Below, in pieces: positions 55,649 through 64,000 of a DNA stretch of 64,000 nucleotides. Position 1 is the first letter of the stretch; each line of letters begins with the position of its first letter. The notes below the pieces were generated by a model, which saw only the letters and a list, made by a program, of their open reading frames with translations, searched no databases and was not told where the DNA came from. The position numbers and the translations under genes were made by a program. The DNA comes from Mumia sp050632745. GTDB lineage: Bacteria > Actinomycetota > Actinomycetes > Propionibacteriales > Nocardioidaceae. Where the stretch lies: NCBI RefSeq assembly GCF_050632745.1, contig NZ_JBODSD010000001.1, positions 62,001 through 126,000 on the forward strand, in the 5' to 3' direction.

Positions 55649-56499
55649 AGCAGCCCCAAGGTGCGGAGGTCGGCCGCCGGGTCCGCGGTGCTGCACGAGC
55701 CGAACGACGTGAACCAGCGGCGAGCCTCGGTGAGCGCGCCTGCGCCGAGCGCGTCGACGTCCTCCACGAGCACGTCGGCCGACATCTCCTCGAGCACGCT
55801 CGAGACCGTGCGCAGGTCGGCGTCGTCGAGGCTCGCCCGCGTCGCGAGCAGCACGTTGAGGAAGCCGTGGTGCACCAGCCCGTCGTCGGGATCCTCGGCG
55901 CGGACGGCGTGGTGCAGGCCCGCCGTGCACTGGAACGGGACGCCGAGGCCGACGAGGGTCGTGATCGCCGTCGCCAGCTCGCGCGGCGTCGGGAAGGCGT
56001 CGGGGCTCAGGCCGCCGGTGCGGAGCTTGACGCGTACGCCGTGGGTCGCCGCGGTCGCGGCGGCATCACGCCAGCCGGCGCCGAGGTCCTCCCCGGCGAG
56101 CGGGAGCTCGAGAGCGGTCGGTGTGGTGGTCTCGCCGGTCGTCCGCAGGGTCTCGACGGCGAGGTCGACGGCGTCGCGCGTCGCGCCCGGCAGGCGGCAC
56201 TGGAGCGACTCGAGCAGCAGGGCCGGCGTGGCCGCCGCCTGCGGACCCGCGATCGCGACCTGCTCCGCGGTGCCGACGAGCGCCACGCCGAGCGGGGTGG
56301 CGCCGTCGTCGCCCGCGACGATCGCGACGAGGTCGTCCACCGACGTCGCCGGCACGACGATCGGACCGACGAGGTCGGCGTCGGGCGACGCGCGGAGCGC
56401 CTGGTGCGCGCGGACCGCGTCGGGCAGTGCGGCGTTGCCGGGCGGGAACACGGCGGCGTCGTCCACCAGCGCGCGCAGCCACGGGGGAACGGTTGACAT
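55645..56499 (-). CDS. Unknown protein first in the fahA operon
   Basis: 284 residues, no recognised family. It opens MSTVPPWLRALVDDAAVFPP and alternates short hydrophobic strands with helices (LVGPIVVPATS, LGVALVGT, TALELPL, HGVRVKLRTGG, GVPFQCTAGLHHAVR), a pattern that would fit a small beta/alpha barrel. There is no signal peptide or membrane segment. It is the first gene behind the homogentisate operator and is translationally coupled to fahA, so a role in homogentisate breakdown is likely. No maleylacetoacetate isomerase (zeta-GST or DinB type) is visible in the window, and this gene occupies the place where one would be expected; this is a hypothesis only. Confidence 0.8.
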   Translation of the reverse strand: MSTVPPWLRALVDDAAVFPPGNAALPDAVRAHQALRASPDADLVGPIVVPATSVDDLVAIVAGDDGATPLGVALVGTAEQVAIAGPQAAATPALLLESLQCRLPGATRDAVDLAVETLRTTGETTTPTALELPLAGEDLGAGWRDAAATAATHGVRVKLRTGGLSPDAFPTPRELATAITTLVGLGVPFQCTAGLHHAVRAEDPDDGLVHHGFLNVLLATRASLDDADLRTVSSVLEEMSADVLVEDVDALGAGALTEARRWFTSFGSCSTADPAADLRTLGLL

Positions 56500-56519
56500 A
56501 CCGGCAGCCTAAACCCACG

Positions 56520-56555
56520 ATGTTCTGAAAGGGAACATTATGTTCCGATTATCGG
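56520..56555. promoter_or_regulatory. Homogentisate operator cluster
   Basis: Three overlapping symmetric elements lie in the 89-bp gap between the divergent fahA operon and hmgA: ATGTTC (56520-56525) inverted with GAACAT; a perfect 15-bp palindrome GGAACAT-T-ATGTTCC (56532-56546); and CCGAT-T-ATCGG (56545-56555). A possible hmgA promoter (TTCTGA, 18 nt, GATTAT) would be covered by it. It fits a repressor of the HmgR/IclR kind. Confidence 0.75.
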
Positions 56556-56588
56556 GAAGCAGCCTCGAGCCCGCGAAGGGAGCCCACC

Positions 56589-57785
56589 ATGGCCTACTAC
56601 CGCAAGGTCGGCCAGGTCCCCCGCCAGCGCCACACCCAGCTGCGCGGCGACGACGGTGCGCTGCACTACGAGGAGCTGATGGGCGAGGAGGGGTTCTCGT
56701 CGGACTCGTCCCTGCTCTACCACCGCGGAGTTCCCCATGCCGTGAGCGCGAGCGAGGTCTGGGAGCTGCCCGACCTGGCCACGACCGCGAACCACCCGCT
56801 GCGGCTGATCCATCTCACGCTCCACGACCTCTTCGACGAGACCGAGGCCAAGGCGCTCGACCCGGTCACCGGCAGGCGTCTCGTGCTCGGCAACGGCGAC
56901 GTGCGGATCTCGTACGTGGTGGCGGGCGAGACCTCGCCGTACTACCGCAACGCGATCGGCGACGAGTGCGTGTTCGTCGAGGCGGGGACCGGTGTGGTGG
57001 AGACCGTGTTCGGCGTCGTCGCCTACCGGGCGGGCGACTACGTCGTGATCCCGCGGGCGACGACGCACCGCTGGGTGCCCGCCGAGCTCAGCCGGCTCTA
57101 CGCGATCGAGGGCAACAGCCACATCGCGCCGCCGAAGCGCTATCTGTCGCGGTTCGGGCAGCTGCTCGAGCACGCGCCGTACTGCGAGCGCGACCTGCAC
57201 GGGCCGGAGGAGACGTTCGTCGTCGAGGGCAGCGAGGTCGAGGTCCTCGTGAAGCACCGCGGTCCGGGCCCGTCGGGCATCGTCGGGACGCGGCTGACGT
57301 ACGCGACGCATCCGTTCGACGTGGTGGGCTGGGACGGCTGTCTCTATCCCTACACGTTCAACATCGAGGACTACATGCCGATCACCGGCAAGGTCCACCA
57401 GCCGCCGCCGGTGCACCAGGTCTTCGAGGGCTACAACTTCGTGGTCTGCAACTTCCTGCCGCGCAAGGTCGACTACCACCCGCTGTCGATCCCGGTGCCG
57501 TACTACCACTCGAATGTCGACTCCGACGAGGTCATGTTCTACGTCGGCGGCGACTACGAGGCGCGCAAGGGGACGGGGATCGGCGTCGGCTCGATCTCGC
57601 TGCACCCGGGCGGCATCGCGCACGGTCCGCAGCCGGGGGCGGTCGAGGCGTCGATCGGGGTCCACGAGTTCGACGAGGTCGCGGTCATGGTCGACACGTT
57701 CCGCCCGCTGGAGATCGGCGAGGCGGGGGCAGCGACGGACGACCACGCGTACGGCACCGCCGCCGCGCGTGCCCTGCGGGGCTGA
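56589..57785 (+). CDS. hmgA: Homogentisate 1,2-dioxygenase
   Basis: 398-residue Fe(II) ring-cleaving dioxygenase producing maleylacetoacetate. The cupin-like C-terminal domain has the iron ligands His307 and Glu314 in YYHSNVDSDEVMFY and His345 in GGIAHGP. Human HGD (445 residues) has Glu six residues after the first His; here Asp313 is at +6 and Glu314 at +7, a feature of the shorter bacterial form. GAAGGGAG precedes ATG 56589. Divergent from the fahA operon and likely repressed by the IclR regulator at 53670. Confidence 0.96.
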   Translation: MAYYRKVGQVPRQRHTQLRGDDGALHYEELMGEEGFSSDSSLLYHRGVPHAVSASEVWELPDLATTANHPLRLIHLTLHDLFDETEAKALDPVTGRRLVLGNGDVRISYVVAGETSPYYRNAIGDECVFVEAGTGVVETVFGVVAYRAGDYVVIPRATTHRWVPAELSRLYAIEGNSHIAPPKRYLSRFGQLLEHAPYCERDLHGPEETFVVEGSEVEVLVKHRGPGPSGIVGTRLTYATHPFDVVGWDGCLYPYTFNIEDYMPITGKVHQPPPVHQVFEGYNFVVCNFLPRKVDYHPLSIPVPYYHSNVDSDEVMFYVGGDYEARKGTGIGVGSISLHPGGIAHGPQPGAVEASIGVHEFDEVAVMVDTFRPLEIGEAGAATDDHAYGTAAARALRG

Positions 57786-57794
57786 CACGCACCC

Positions 57795-57847
57795 GTTGGT
57801 GCGTCAGGGGTCACCAGCGGCGCTCGCGTGACCACTCACGCACCAAC
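57795..57847. terminator. Nested inverted repeat after hmgA
   Basis: The outer arms GTTGGTGCGT (57795-57804) and ACGCACCAAC (57838-57847) enclose the inner arms GGTCAC (57809-57814) and GTGACC (57828-57833). It lies between convergent hmgA and amidase genes and could terminate both; the two-level symmetry also resembles a REP-type element. Confidence 0.7.
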
Positions 57848-57877
57848 GCGGCGGCGACCGCGAGGCCCCGGGCAACG

Positions 57878-58807
57878 TCAGCGCATGATGCTCAGCGGGA
57901 GGTACGCGCCGACGACCCAGTTCGGGGCGTCCACGACCTCGCTGATCTTCAGGTCCACCGCCACGCTGCACAGCACGTAGGCGTCGCGCGGGTCGAGCCC
58001 GTACGCGTGCCCGAGGTGGTCGATCATCGCCCGCACCGCGTCCTGGGCCGCGGTCATCAGCGACGGCGCGACCCCGGTCGTCGCGTACCAGCCGGCGTCC
58101 TCGAGGCCGGCGCGCAGCGGCCCGGGCGTGCGCAGCTGCGGACCCGCGATCGTACGGCCCCGGTGCAGACGCACGCGCACCGTGCCACGGGCCGCCCACT
58201 CGATCGCGCTCACGCACACCTCGCCGTCGCCCTGGGCCGCGTGCGGGTCGCCGACCGCGAGCCGCGCACCGGGGACCTGGACGGGGAGGAACACCGACGA
58301 CCCGACGACCAGGTCGCGGCAGTCGAGGTTGCCGCCGAAGTGCCCCGGCGGCATCACCGGCAGGGGCTCCACGGTGTCCGGGCAGACGCCGACGACGCCG
58401 AAGAACGGCCGGACCGGGACGCGCGCGACGTCGTGGAGGTCGGTGTGGTCGCACGCGATCTCCCAGCGGTAGAGGTACGGCTCGGGGAAGTCGTCCGCGA
58501 GCAGCCCCTCGCCCGGGACCATGGAGGTCCAGCCGAACCCTTTCGTCCCCGCCGCCTCCAGGATCTCGACCTCGACGACGTCTCCGGGCTGCGCGCCCGC
58601 GACGACGACCGGGCCGGCGAGCGGGTACGCCGGCCGGCCCGGGTCGTCCGGCGGCAGCGTCCCGCCCGTCGGCACCGCGTCGTAGCGGCCGTTCACCGCG
58701 TCCTCGCAGGCGAACGAGACCGTGTCGCCGGAGGAGATCTCCAGCACCGGCTCGAGCGCCGTCGTCCAGAGGTGCTGCGGGTCGCCGAGGAGGTCGTGGT
58801 GGGTCAC
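57878..58807 (-). CDS. Acetamidase/formamidase family amidohydrolase
   Basis: 309-residue FmdA_AmdA protein. The family core is present: GDTVSFACEDAVNGRY, FFGVVGVCPD, MPPGHFGGNLDCRDL and GDPHAAQGDGEVC; these carry the acidic and His residues of the metal site. Such enzymes hydrolyse short amides to acid and ammonia. GTG 58807 start. The shared strand and 34-bp gap to the dehydrogenase gene suggest a joint transcript, but a functional link is not obvious; nitrogen release is a common theme. Confidence 0.92.
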   Translation of the reverse strand: MTHHDLLGDPQHLWTTALEPVLEISSGDTVSFACEDAVNGRYDAVPTGGTLPPDDPGRPAYPLAGPVVVAGAQPGDVVEVEILEAAGTKGFGWTSMVPGEGLLADDFPEPYLYRWEIACDHTDLHDVARVPVRPFFGVVGVCPDTVEPLPVMPPGHFGGNLDCRDLVVGSSVFLPVQVPGARLAVGDPHAAQGDGEVCVSAIEWAARGTVRVRLHRGRTIAGPQLRTPGPLRAGLEDAGWYATTGVAPSLMTAAQDAVRAMIDHLGHAYGLDPRDAYVLCSVAVDLKISEVVDAPNWVVGAYLPLSIMR

Positions 58808-58841
58808 GGGGACGATCCTCGCGCACCCGGACCCCGCCCGG

Positions 58842-59933
<1,092 letters not shown>

Positions 59934-60060
59934 GCCGTTCCTTCCCAGTCCGTGGCGCGGTCGGCGCCTGGCTGCGGACCATGCTGGGAGGCGGCCTCGA
60001 GTGTGGTCAACATCACGTGGGCGAACTCGCTCTCCTGATCACTTCGCGCCGACCAGGGGT

Positions 60061-60074
60061 CGCTCAGCTGAGCG
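60061..60074. promoter_or_regulatory. 14-bp perfect palindrome before the dehydrogenase gene
   Basis: CGCTCAGCTGAGCG lies right at the 3' side of the lrp-type gene, 128 nt before the dehydrogenase start (minus strand). It could be a regulator site or a weak hairpin. Confidence 0.3.
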
Positions 60075-60080
60075 GGATGC

Positions 60081-60590
60081 TCACTCGCGCGTCATCGAGC
60101 GGTACGCCGGGGCGCGCGTCGTGCCCGGGCGCGGCGCCGACTCCAGCAGCGGCTGCACCCGCCTGGGGATGAGCACCGACAGCACGACGATGCTCGTCGA
60201 GCGCACGATGCTGGGGGACTGGTCGAGGCGCAGCAGGGTGCGCTGGAGGTCCTCGTGCGACGCGGTCGCGACGAGGCAGAGGACGTCGAAGGTGCCGGTG
60301 GTGACGACCGCCTCCACCACCTCGGGGATGGCGTCGAGCGCCTCGTGCACCTCGTCGAGCGCGCCCTGCGCGATCTCGAGCGTCACGTAGGCCTGCACGG
60401 GGAAGCCGGCGGCCCGCAGGTCGACGTCCGGGCCGTAGCCGGTGACGACCCCCTCCTCCTCCATCCGCCGCAGCCGCGCCTGGACGGTGCCGCGCGCGAC
60501 CGAGGTCGTGCGGGACAGCTCCAGCGCACCGGCGCGCGGGTGCTCCTGCAAGGCGCGGAGAAGGGCGAGGTCGAGCTCGTCGAGGGTCAC
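60081..60590 (-). CDS. Lrp/AsnC-family regulator
   Basis: 169 residues from GTG 60590. N-terminal HTH (LDLALLRALQEHPRAGALEL to TVQARLRRMEEEGVV) and C-terminal RAM ligand domain (YVTLEIAQGALDEV and VVEAVVTTGTFDVLCLV). These regulators sense amino acids as octamers. It probably controls the adjacent amino acid dehydrogenase and/or divergent hpd; the equivalents bkdR and the Streptomyces vdh regulators act this way. Confidence 0.92.
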   Translation of the reverse strand: MTLDELDLALLRALQEHPRAGALELSRTTSVARGTVQARLRRMEEEGVVTGYGPDVDLRAAGFPVQAYVTLEIAQGALDEVHEALDAIPEVVEAVVTTGTFDVLCLVATASHEDLQRTLLRLDQSPSIVRSTSIVVLSVLIPRRVQPLLESAPRPGTTRAPAYRSMTRE

Positions 60591-60725
60591 GGCACCACTG
60601 TCGTACGGACTGGGCGGATCGTCCAGCAGAAGGGGCGAGTCGCTGTGCGATCTGCACGGAACGGCCAGTACGAAGGGGGCTGGTTGCGCAGTCGGGCGCG
60701 CCAGCGATGTGATCGGGACCACAGG

Positions 60726-60771
60726 GGTCTCGATACGCCCTCGCCTCGCGGCTCTGGCTACTCGACCAACG
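60726..60771. repeat. REP-like repeat in the lrp-hpd gap
   Basis: GTCTCGATACGCCCTCGCCT followed by CGCGGCTCTGGCTACTCGACCAACG: the classic TCGATACG...CTACTCGACCAACG form of Nocardioidaceae intergenic repeats. It ends about 20 nt before the hpd start, so it lies in the hpd leader. Related to the coding array at 16892 and to the reverse-oriented copy near 19.9 kb. Confidence 0.65.
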
Positions 60772-60791
60772 ACGGCAACGAAGGGACGACC

Positions 60792-61997
60792 ATGACCATC
60801 GAGCACACGCTGACCAGCGAGGAGGCCCTCGCCGGCCTCGACGTCGACCAGCTCAAGCAGCTCGTCGGACTGGTGGAGTACGACGAGGCCGGGGATCCCT
60901 TCCCGGTCATCGGCTGGGACGCCGTCGTGTGGGTGGTGGGCAACGCGGCGCAGGCCGCGCACTACTACCAGTCCGCGTACGGGATGGAGCTCGTCGCGTA
61001 CTCCGGCCCCGAGACCGGCAACCGCGACCACGCGGCGTACGTGCTGCGCAGCGGCGGGGTGCGCTTCGTCCTCAAGGGCGCGGTGGCTCCGCAGAGCCCG
61101 CTGGTCGCGCACCATGCCGCTCACGGCGACGGCATCGTCGACATCGCGCTGGAGGTCCCCGACGTCGACCGGTGCATCGCCCACGCCCGCGAGCAGGGCG
61201 CGACCGTGCTCGAGGAGCCGCACGACGTCACCGACGAGCACGGCACGATCCGTACGGCGGCGATCGCGACGTACGGCGAGACCCGGCACACGCTCGTCGA
61301 CCGCTCGCAGTACGACGGGCCGTACCTCCCCGGCTACGTGGAGCGCTCCAGCGGGTACGAGAAGCGTGCCGGGGCGCCGAAGCGGGTCTTCCAGGCGCTC
61401 GACCACGTGGTCGGCAACGTCGAGCTCGGGCGGATGGACACCTGGGTCGACTTCTACCACCGCGTCATGGGCTTCACGAACATGGCGGAGTTCATCGGCG
61501 ACGACATCGCGACCGACTACTCCGCGCTCATGAGCAAGGTCGTGGCCAGCGGCAACCACCGGGTCAAGTTCCCGCTCAACGAGCCGGCCGCCGGCAAGAA
61601 GAAGTCGCAGATCGACGAGTACCTCGAGTTCTACGGCGGCCCGGGCGCCCAGCACCTCGCGCTCGCGACGAACGACATCCTCGCCGCGGTCGACGTGCTG
61701 CGCGCCGAGGGCGTCGAGTTCCTCTCGACGCCGGACTCGTACTACACCGATCCGGAGCTGCGGGCCCGGATCGGCGAGGTCCGGGTGCCGATCGAGGAGC
61801 TGCAGGCGCGCGGGATCCTGGTCGACCGCGACGAGGACGGCTACCTCCTGCAGATCTTCACCAAGCCGATCGGGGACCGGCCGACGGTCTTCTTCGAGCT
61901 GATCGAGCGGCACGGGTCTCTCGGCTTCGGGAAGGGCAACTTCAAGGCGTTGTTCGAGGCGATCGAGCGCGAGCAGGAGCGACGCGGCAACTTCTGA
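60792..61997 (+). CDS. hpd: 4-hydroxyphenylpyruvate dioxygenase
   Basis: 401-residue Fe(II) dioxygenase turning 4-hydroxyphenylpyruvate into homogentisate. Two VOC domains; the iron ligands are His205 (QALDHVVGNVE), His288 (PGAQHLALAT) and Glu369 (VFFELIERHG). The C-terminal helix GFGKGNFKALFEAIEREQ closes the active site. GAAGGGACGACC precedes ATG 60792. It feeds HmgA, 3 kb away; the two genes are separated by the amidase, dehydrogenase and Lrp genes. Confidence 0.97.
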   Translation: MTIEHTLTSEEALAGLDVDQLKQLVGLVEYDEAGDPFPVIGWDAVVWVVGNAAQAAHYYQSAYGMELVAYSGPETGNRDHAAYVLRSGGVRFVLKGAVAPQSPLVAHHAAHGDGIVDIALEVPDVDRCIAHAREQGATVLEEPHDVTDEHGTIRTAAIATYGETRHTLVDRSQYDGPYLPGYVERSSGYEKRAGAPKRVFQALDHVVGNVELGRMDTWVDFYHRVMGFTNMAEFIGDDIATDYSALMSKVVASGNHRVKFPLNEPAAGKKKSQIDEYLEFYGGPGAQHLALATNDILAAVDVLRAEGVEFLSTPDSYYTDPELRARIGEVRVPIEELQARGILVDRDEDGYLLQIFTKPIGDRPTVFFELIERHGSLGFGKGNFKALFEAIEREQERRGNF

Positions 61998-62058
61998 GCC
62001 CGGCGTGGCGCAAACCCGCCATTACGCCCACCCAGTTCCGGACCGCCGGGTGCCGGGG

Positions 62059-62077
62059 TTAAGTTAGGCCAGGCTTA
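62059..62077. promoter_or_regulatory. DtxR/IdeR-type iron box
   Basis: TTAAGTTAGGCCAGGCTTA matches 14 of 19 positions of the iron-box consensus TTAGGTTAGGCTAACCTAA and keeps its dyad (GTTAAG/CTTAAC at 62058-62079). It lies 23 nt before efeU, where a Fe(II)-loaded DtxR/IdeR repressor would block transcription. Confidence 0.8.
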
Positions 62078-62099
62078 ACTCACGCACGAAGGGGATCCG

Positions 62100-62957
62100 G
62101 TGTTCGCGAACTACCTCATCGGCCTGCGCGAGGGGCTCGAGGCAGCGCTCGTCGTGAGCATCCTCGTCGCCTACCTCGTGAAGACCGAGCGGCGCCACCT
62201 CCTGCCCCGGATCTGGATGGGGGTGGGCATCGCGGTCGTGATCAGCCTCGGCTTCGGCGCCCTCCTCACCTTCGGACCCCGCGGCCTGACGTTCGAGGCC
62301 CAGGAGGCCATCGGCGGCGCGCTCAGCATCGTCGCCGTCGGTTTCGTCACCTGGATGGTCTTCTGGATGGCCGGTGCTGCGAAGGGGATCAGCGGCGAGC
62401 TGCGCGGCAAGGTCGACGACGCGGCCGAGGGCGCGCGCTGGTCGCTCATCGTCGTGGCGCTGCTGGCCGTCGGGCGGGAGGGTCTCGAGACCGCGCTGTT
62501 CCTCTGGGCGGCGACGCAGACCGCCACCGCCGACGGTCACACCGCGACCTGGGAGCCGCTGCTCGGAGCGGCGCTCGGGCTCGCGACCGCCGTCGTGCTC
62601 GGCTACCTCTTCTACCGCGGCGCGATCCGGATCAACCTCAGCCGGTTCTTCCTCTGGACCGGCGCCTTCCTGATCGTGGTCGCCGCCGGGGTGCTGTCGT
62701 ACGGCGTGCACGACCTCCAGGAAGCCGGGATCCTCCCCGGGCTGGGCAACGTCCTGTTCGACGTCTCCGACGTGATCGACCCGACGACCTGGTACGCCAC
62801 CGTGCTCAAGGGCGTCTTCAACTTCTCACCCGCCACCACCGTGCTCGAGGGCCTGGCCTGGCTGCTGTACCTGGTGCCGACCATGACTCTCTTCCTGCTG
62901 AAGATGCGCCGTCGCGACAAGCAGGACCGCTCTCCCGCGCAGCGCGTCGCTGCCTGA
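62100..62957 (+). CDS. efeU: EfeU/FTR1-family iron permease
   Basis: 285-residue membrane protein with seven helices. The two FTR1 iron motifs REGLEAALV (near residue 10) and REGLETALF (near 125) are intact. It imports iron with EfeO and EfeB. GTG 62100 gives FANYLIGLREGLE at the expected position, preceded by GAAGGGGA. A following efeO gene and the iron box make an efeUOB operon; efeB is probably beyond the window. Confidence 0.95.
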   Translation: MFANYLIGLREGLEAALVVSILVAYLVKTERRHLLPRIWMGVGIAVVISLGFGALLTFGPRGLTFEAQEAIGGALSIVAVGFVTWMVFWMAGAAKGISGELRGKVDDAAEGARWSLIVVALLAVGREGLETALFLWAATQTATADGHTATWEPLLGAALGLATAVVLGYLFYRGAIRINLSRFFLWTGAFLIVVAAGVLSYGVHDLQEAGILPGLGNVLFDVSDVIDPTTWYATVLKGVFNFSPATTVLEGLAWLLYLVPTMTLFLLKMRRRDKQDRSPAQRVAA

Positions 62958-62992
62958 CCCGACAACCTCCTGAACGAAAGTTGACCCGCTCC

Positions 62993-64000
62993 ATGCGTCG
63001 TACGACCCTCCCCGCCGTCGTCGGGCTCGTCGCCCTCACCGTCGGCGTGCTCGCCGGCTGCACCGAGAACCGTCCGGCCGACGCCGGAGACGAGCGCAGC
63101 CTCGAGGTGACCTCCACCGCCGACGGGTGCGAGGTCTCCGCCACCGAGGCGCCGGCGGGCAACCTGACCTTCAGCGTCCGCAACGACGGCTCGGACGTGA
63201 CGGAGTTCTACCTGCTGGCGTCCGACGGGCTGCGGATCGTCGGCGAGATCGAGAACATCGGCCCCGGGCTGACGCGGGACCTCGTCGTGACCGCCCCGGA
63301 GGGCGACTACGTGACCGCGTGCAAGCCGGGCATGAAGGGCGAGGGGATCCGCGCCGACTTCGCCGTGACCGCCTCCGACGAGGACGTCGAGGTGTCCGGC
63401 GACGACCAGGCGCTCGTCGACCAGGCCAACAAGAACTACGCGGCGTACGTGCAGGACCAGAGCGCGCAGCTGCTGGACCAGACGACCGAGTTCGTCGCGC
63501 TCTACAAGGCGGGCAAGGACGAGGAGGCGCGCGCGCTCTACCCGGTCGCCCGCCAGCACTGGGAGCGCATCGAGACCGTCGCTGAGTCCTTCGGCGACCT
63601 CGACCCCAAGATGGACGCGCGCGAGGCCGACCTCGAGCCGGACCAGAAGTGGACCGGCTGGCACCTGATCGAGAAGGATCTCTGGCCGGCTCGCGCCGAG
63701 GGCTACACGGCTCTCACGCCCGCCCAGCGCGCGACGTACGCCGACGACCTGCTCGCGAACACCCAGACCCTCGACGACCGCGTCCAGGACCTCACCTACA
63801 CCGTCGACCAGATCGCCAACGGCTCGCGCGGCCTGCTCGACGAGGTCGCGACCGGCAAGGTCACGGGCGAGGAGGAGTACTGGTCGCGCACCGACCTGTG
63901 GGACTTCCAGGCCAACGTCGACGGCGCCCGTGTCGCGTTCGAGGGTGTGCAGCCGATCGTCGAGAAGAACGACCCCGAGCTCGCCAAGCAGATCGCCGAG
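62993..64000 (+). CDS. efeO: EfeO iron-uptake lipoprotein (3' partial)
   Basis: 336 residues are visible, open at the right edge. Signal peptide with lipobox LAGC (Cys23), a cupredoxin-like domain (about 35-135) and an imelysin/M75 domain containing HWERIETVAESFGDLD and WTGWHLIEKDLW, the HxxE and GxHxxE iron-binding motifs. It is the two-domain EfeO type that passes iron to EfeU. Start ATG 62993, 35 nt after the efeU stop. The C-terminal remainder and possible efeB lie outside. Confidence 0.95.
   Translation, partial: MRRTTLPAVVGLVALTVGVLAGCTENRPADAGDERSLEVTSTADGCEVSATEAPAGNLTFSVRNDGSDVTEFYLLASDGLRIVGEIENIGPGLTRDLVVTAPEGDYVTACKPGMKGEGIRADFAVTASDEDVEVSGDDQALVDQANKNYAAYVQDQSAQLLDQTTEFVALYKAGKDEEARALYPVARQHWERIETVAESFGDLDPKMDAREADLEPDQKWTGWHLIEKDLWPARAEGYTALTPAQRATYADDLLANTQTLDDRVQDLTYTVDQIANGSRGLLDEVATGKVTGEEEYWSRTDLWDFQANVDGARVAFEGVQPIVEKNDPELAKQIAE

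Overview
The window is a dense stretch of very GC-rich DNA (roughly 70% or more) with short intergenic gaps, many ATGA/TGATG/GTGA start-stop overlaps and frequent GTG starts. This is typical of an actinobacterium. A potassium-independent H+-pyrophosphatase, a Lys-rich TopA tail, a DtxR/IdeR-type iron box, an F420/PPOX-family protein, DrrAB-like exporters and an MFS-thymidylate kinase fusion next to holB together suggest Propionibacteriales, probably Nocardioidaceae. I see no phage, insertion sequence or CRISPR. No gene-free stretch exceeds about 220 bp.

0-21 kb is mostly housekeeping: hppA (5' end outside the window), a methyltransferase, topA, a lipoprotein, an amine oxidase, a NarL-type two-component system divergent from a DrrAB-like exporter plus FAD oxidoreductase, LtrA, the MFS-Tmk fusion, holB, a secreted tripeptidyl-peptidase-like hydrolase, a PPOX-fold protein, chorismate mutase and tRNA-Thr(CGT). 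21-27 kb holds a CPBP protease, a sulfonate/sulfone-type operon (SfnB-like, SsuD-like, flavin reductase) divergent from an AhpD-like protein, and a 3-hydroxyacyl-CoA dehydrogenase.

27.5-51.3 kb is a large catabolic island of acyl-CoA and carbonyl chemistry. A leftward operon (thiolase, MFE-2-like SDR, DUF1295 membrane protein, TesB thioesterase) diverges from a rightward operon (SCP-x-like thiolase, carotenoid/stilbene-cleaving oxygenase, a double HxlR regulator, acyl-CoA ligase, glyoxalase-like protein). A second leftward operon (SDR, DapB-fold dehydrogenase, acyl-CoA ligase) diverges from a LivGFHMK importer. Two more ligases, an NTF2-fold protein and a nitronate monooxygenase follow. An almost identical 18-bp box sits 52-53 nt before both rightward operons, suggesting joint control. 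I infer import, CoA activation, oxidative C=C cleavage and thiolysis of an unidentified unsaturated or aromatic acid or isoprenoid.

51.3-62 kb is aromatic and branched-chain amino acid catabolism: scoAB with a divergent IclR regulator, then fahA plus an HmgR-like IclR regulator and an unknown 284-residue protein, divergent from hmgA across a clear palindromic operator; then an amidase, a Leu/Val-type dehydrogenase, an Lrp regulator and hpd. Hpd, HmgA, Fah and ScoAB would carry 4-hydroxyphenylpyruvate to fumarate and acetoacetyl-CoA. 62-64 kb starts an iron-uptake operon (efeU, efeO) behind an iron box; efeO runs off the right edge.

Recurrent intergenic repeats of a REP-like type occur at 19.9 and 60.7 kb, and a related unit has expanded in frame into a four-copy coding array at the end of the MFS-Tmk gene.
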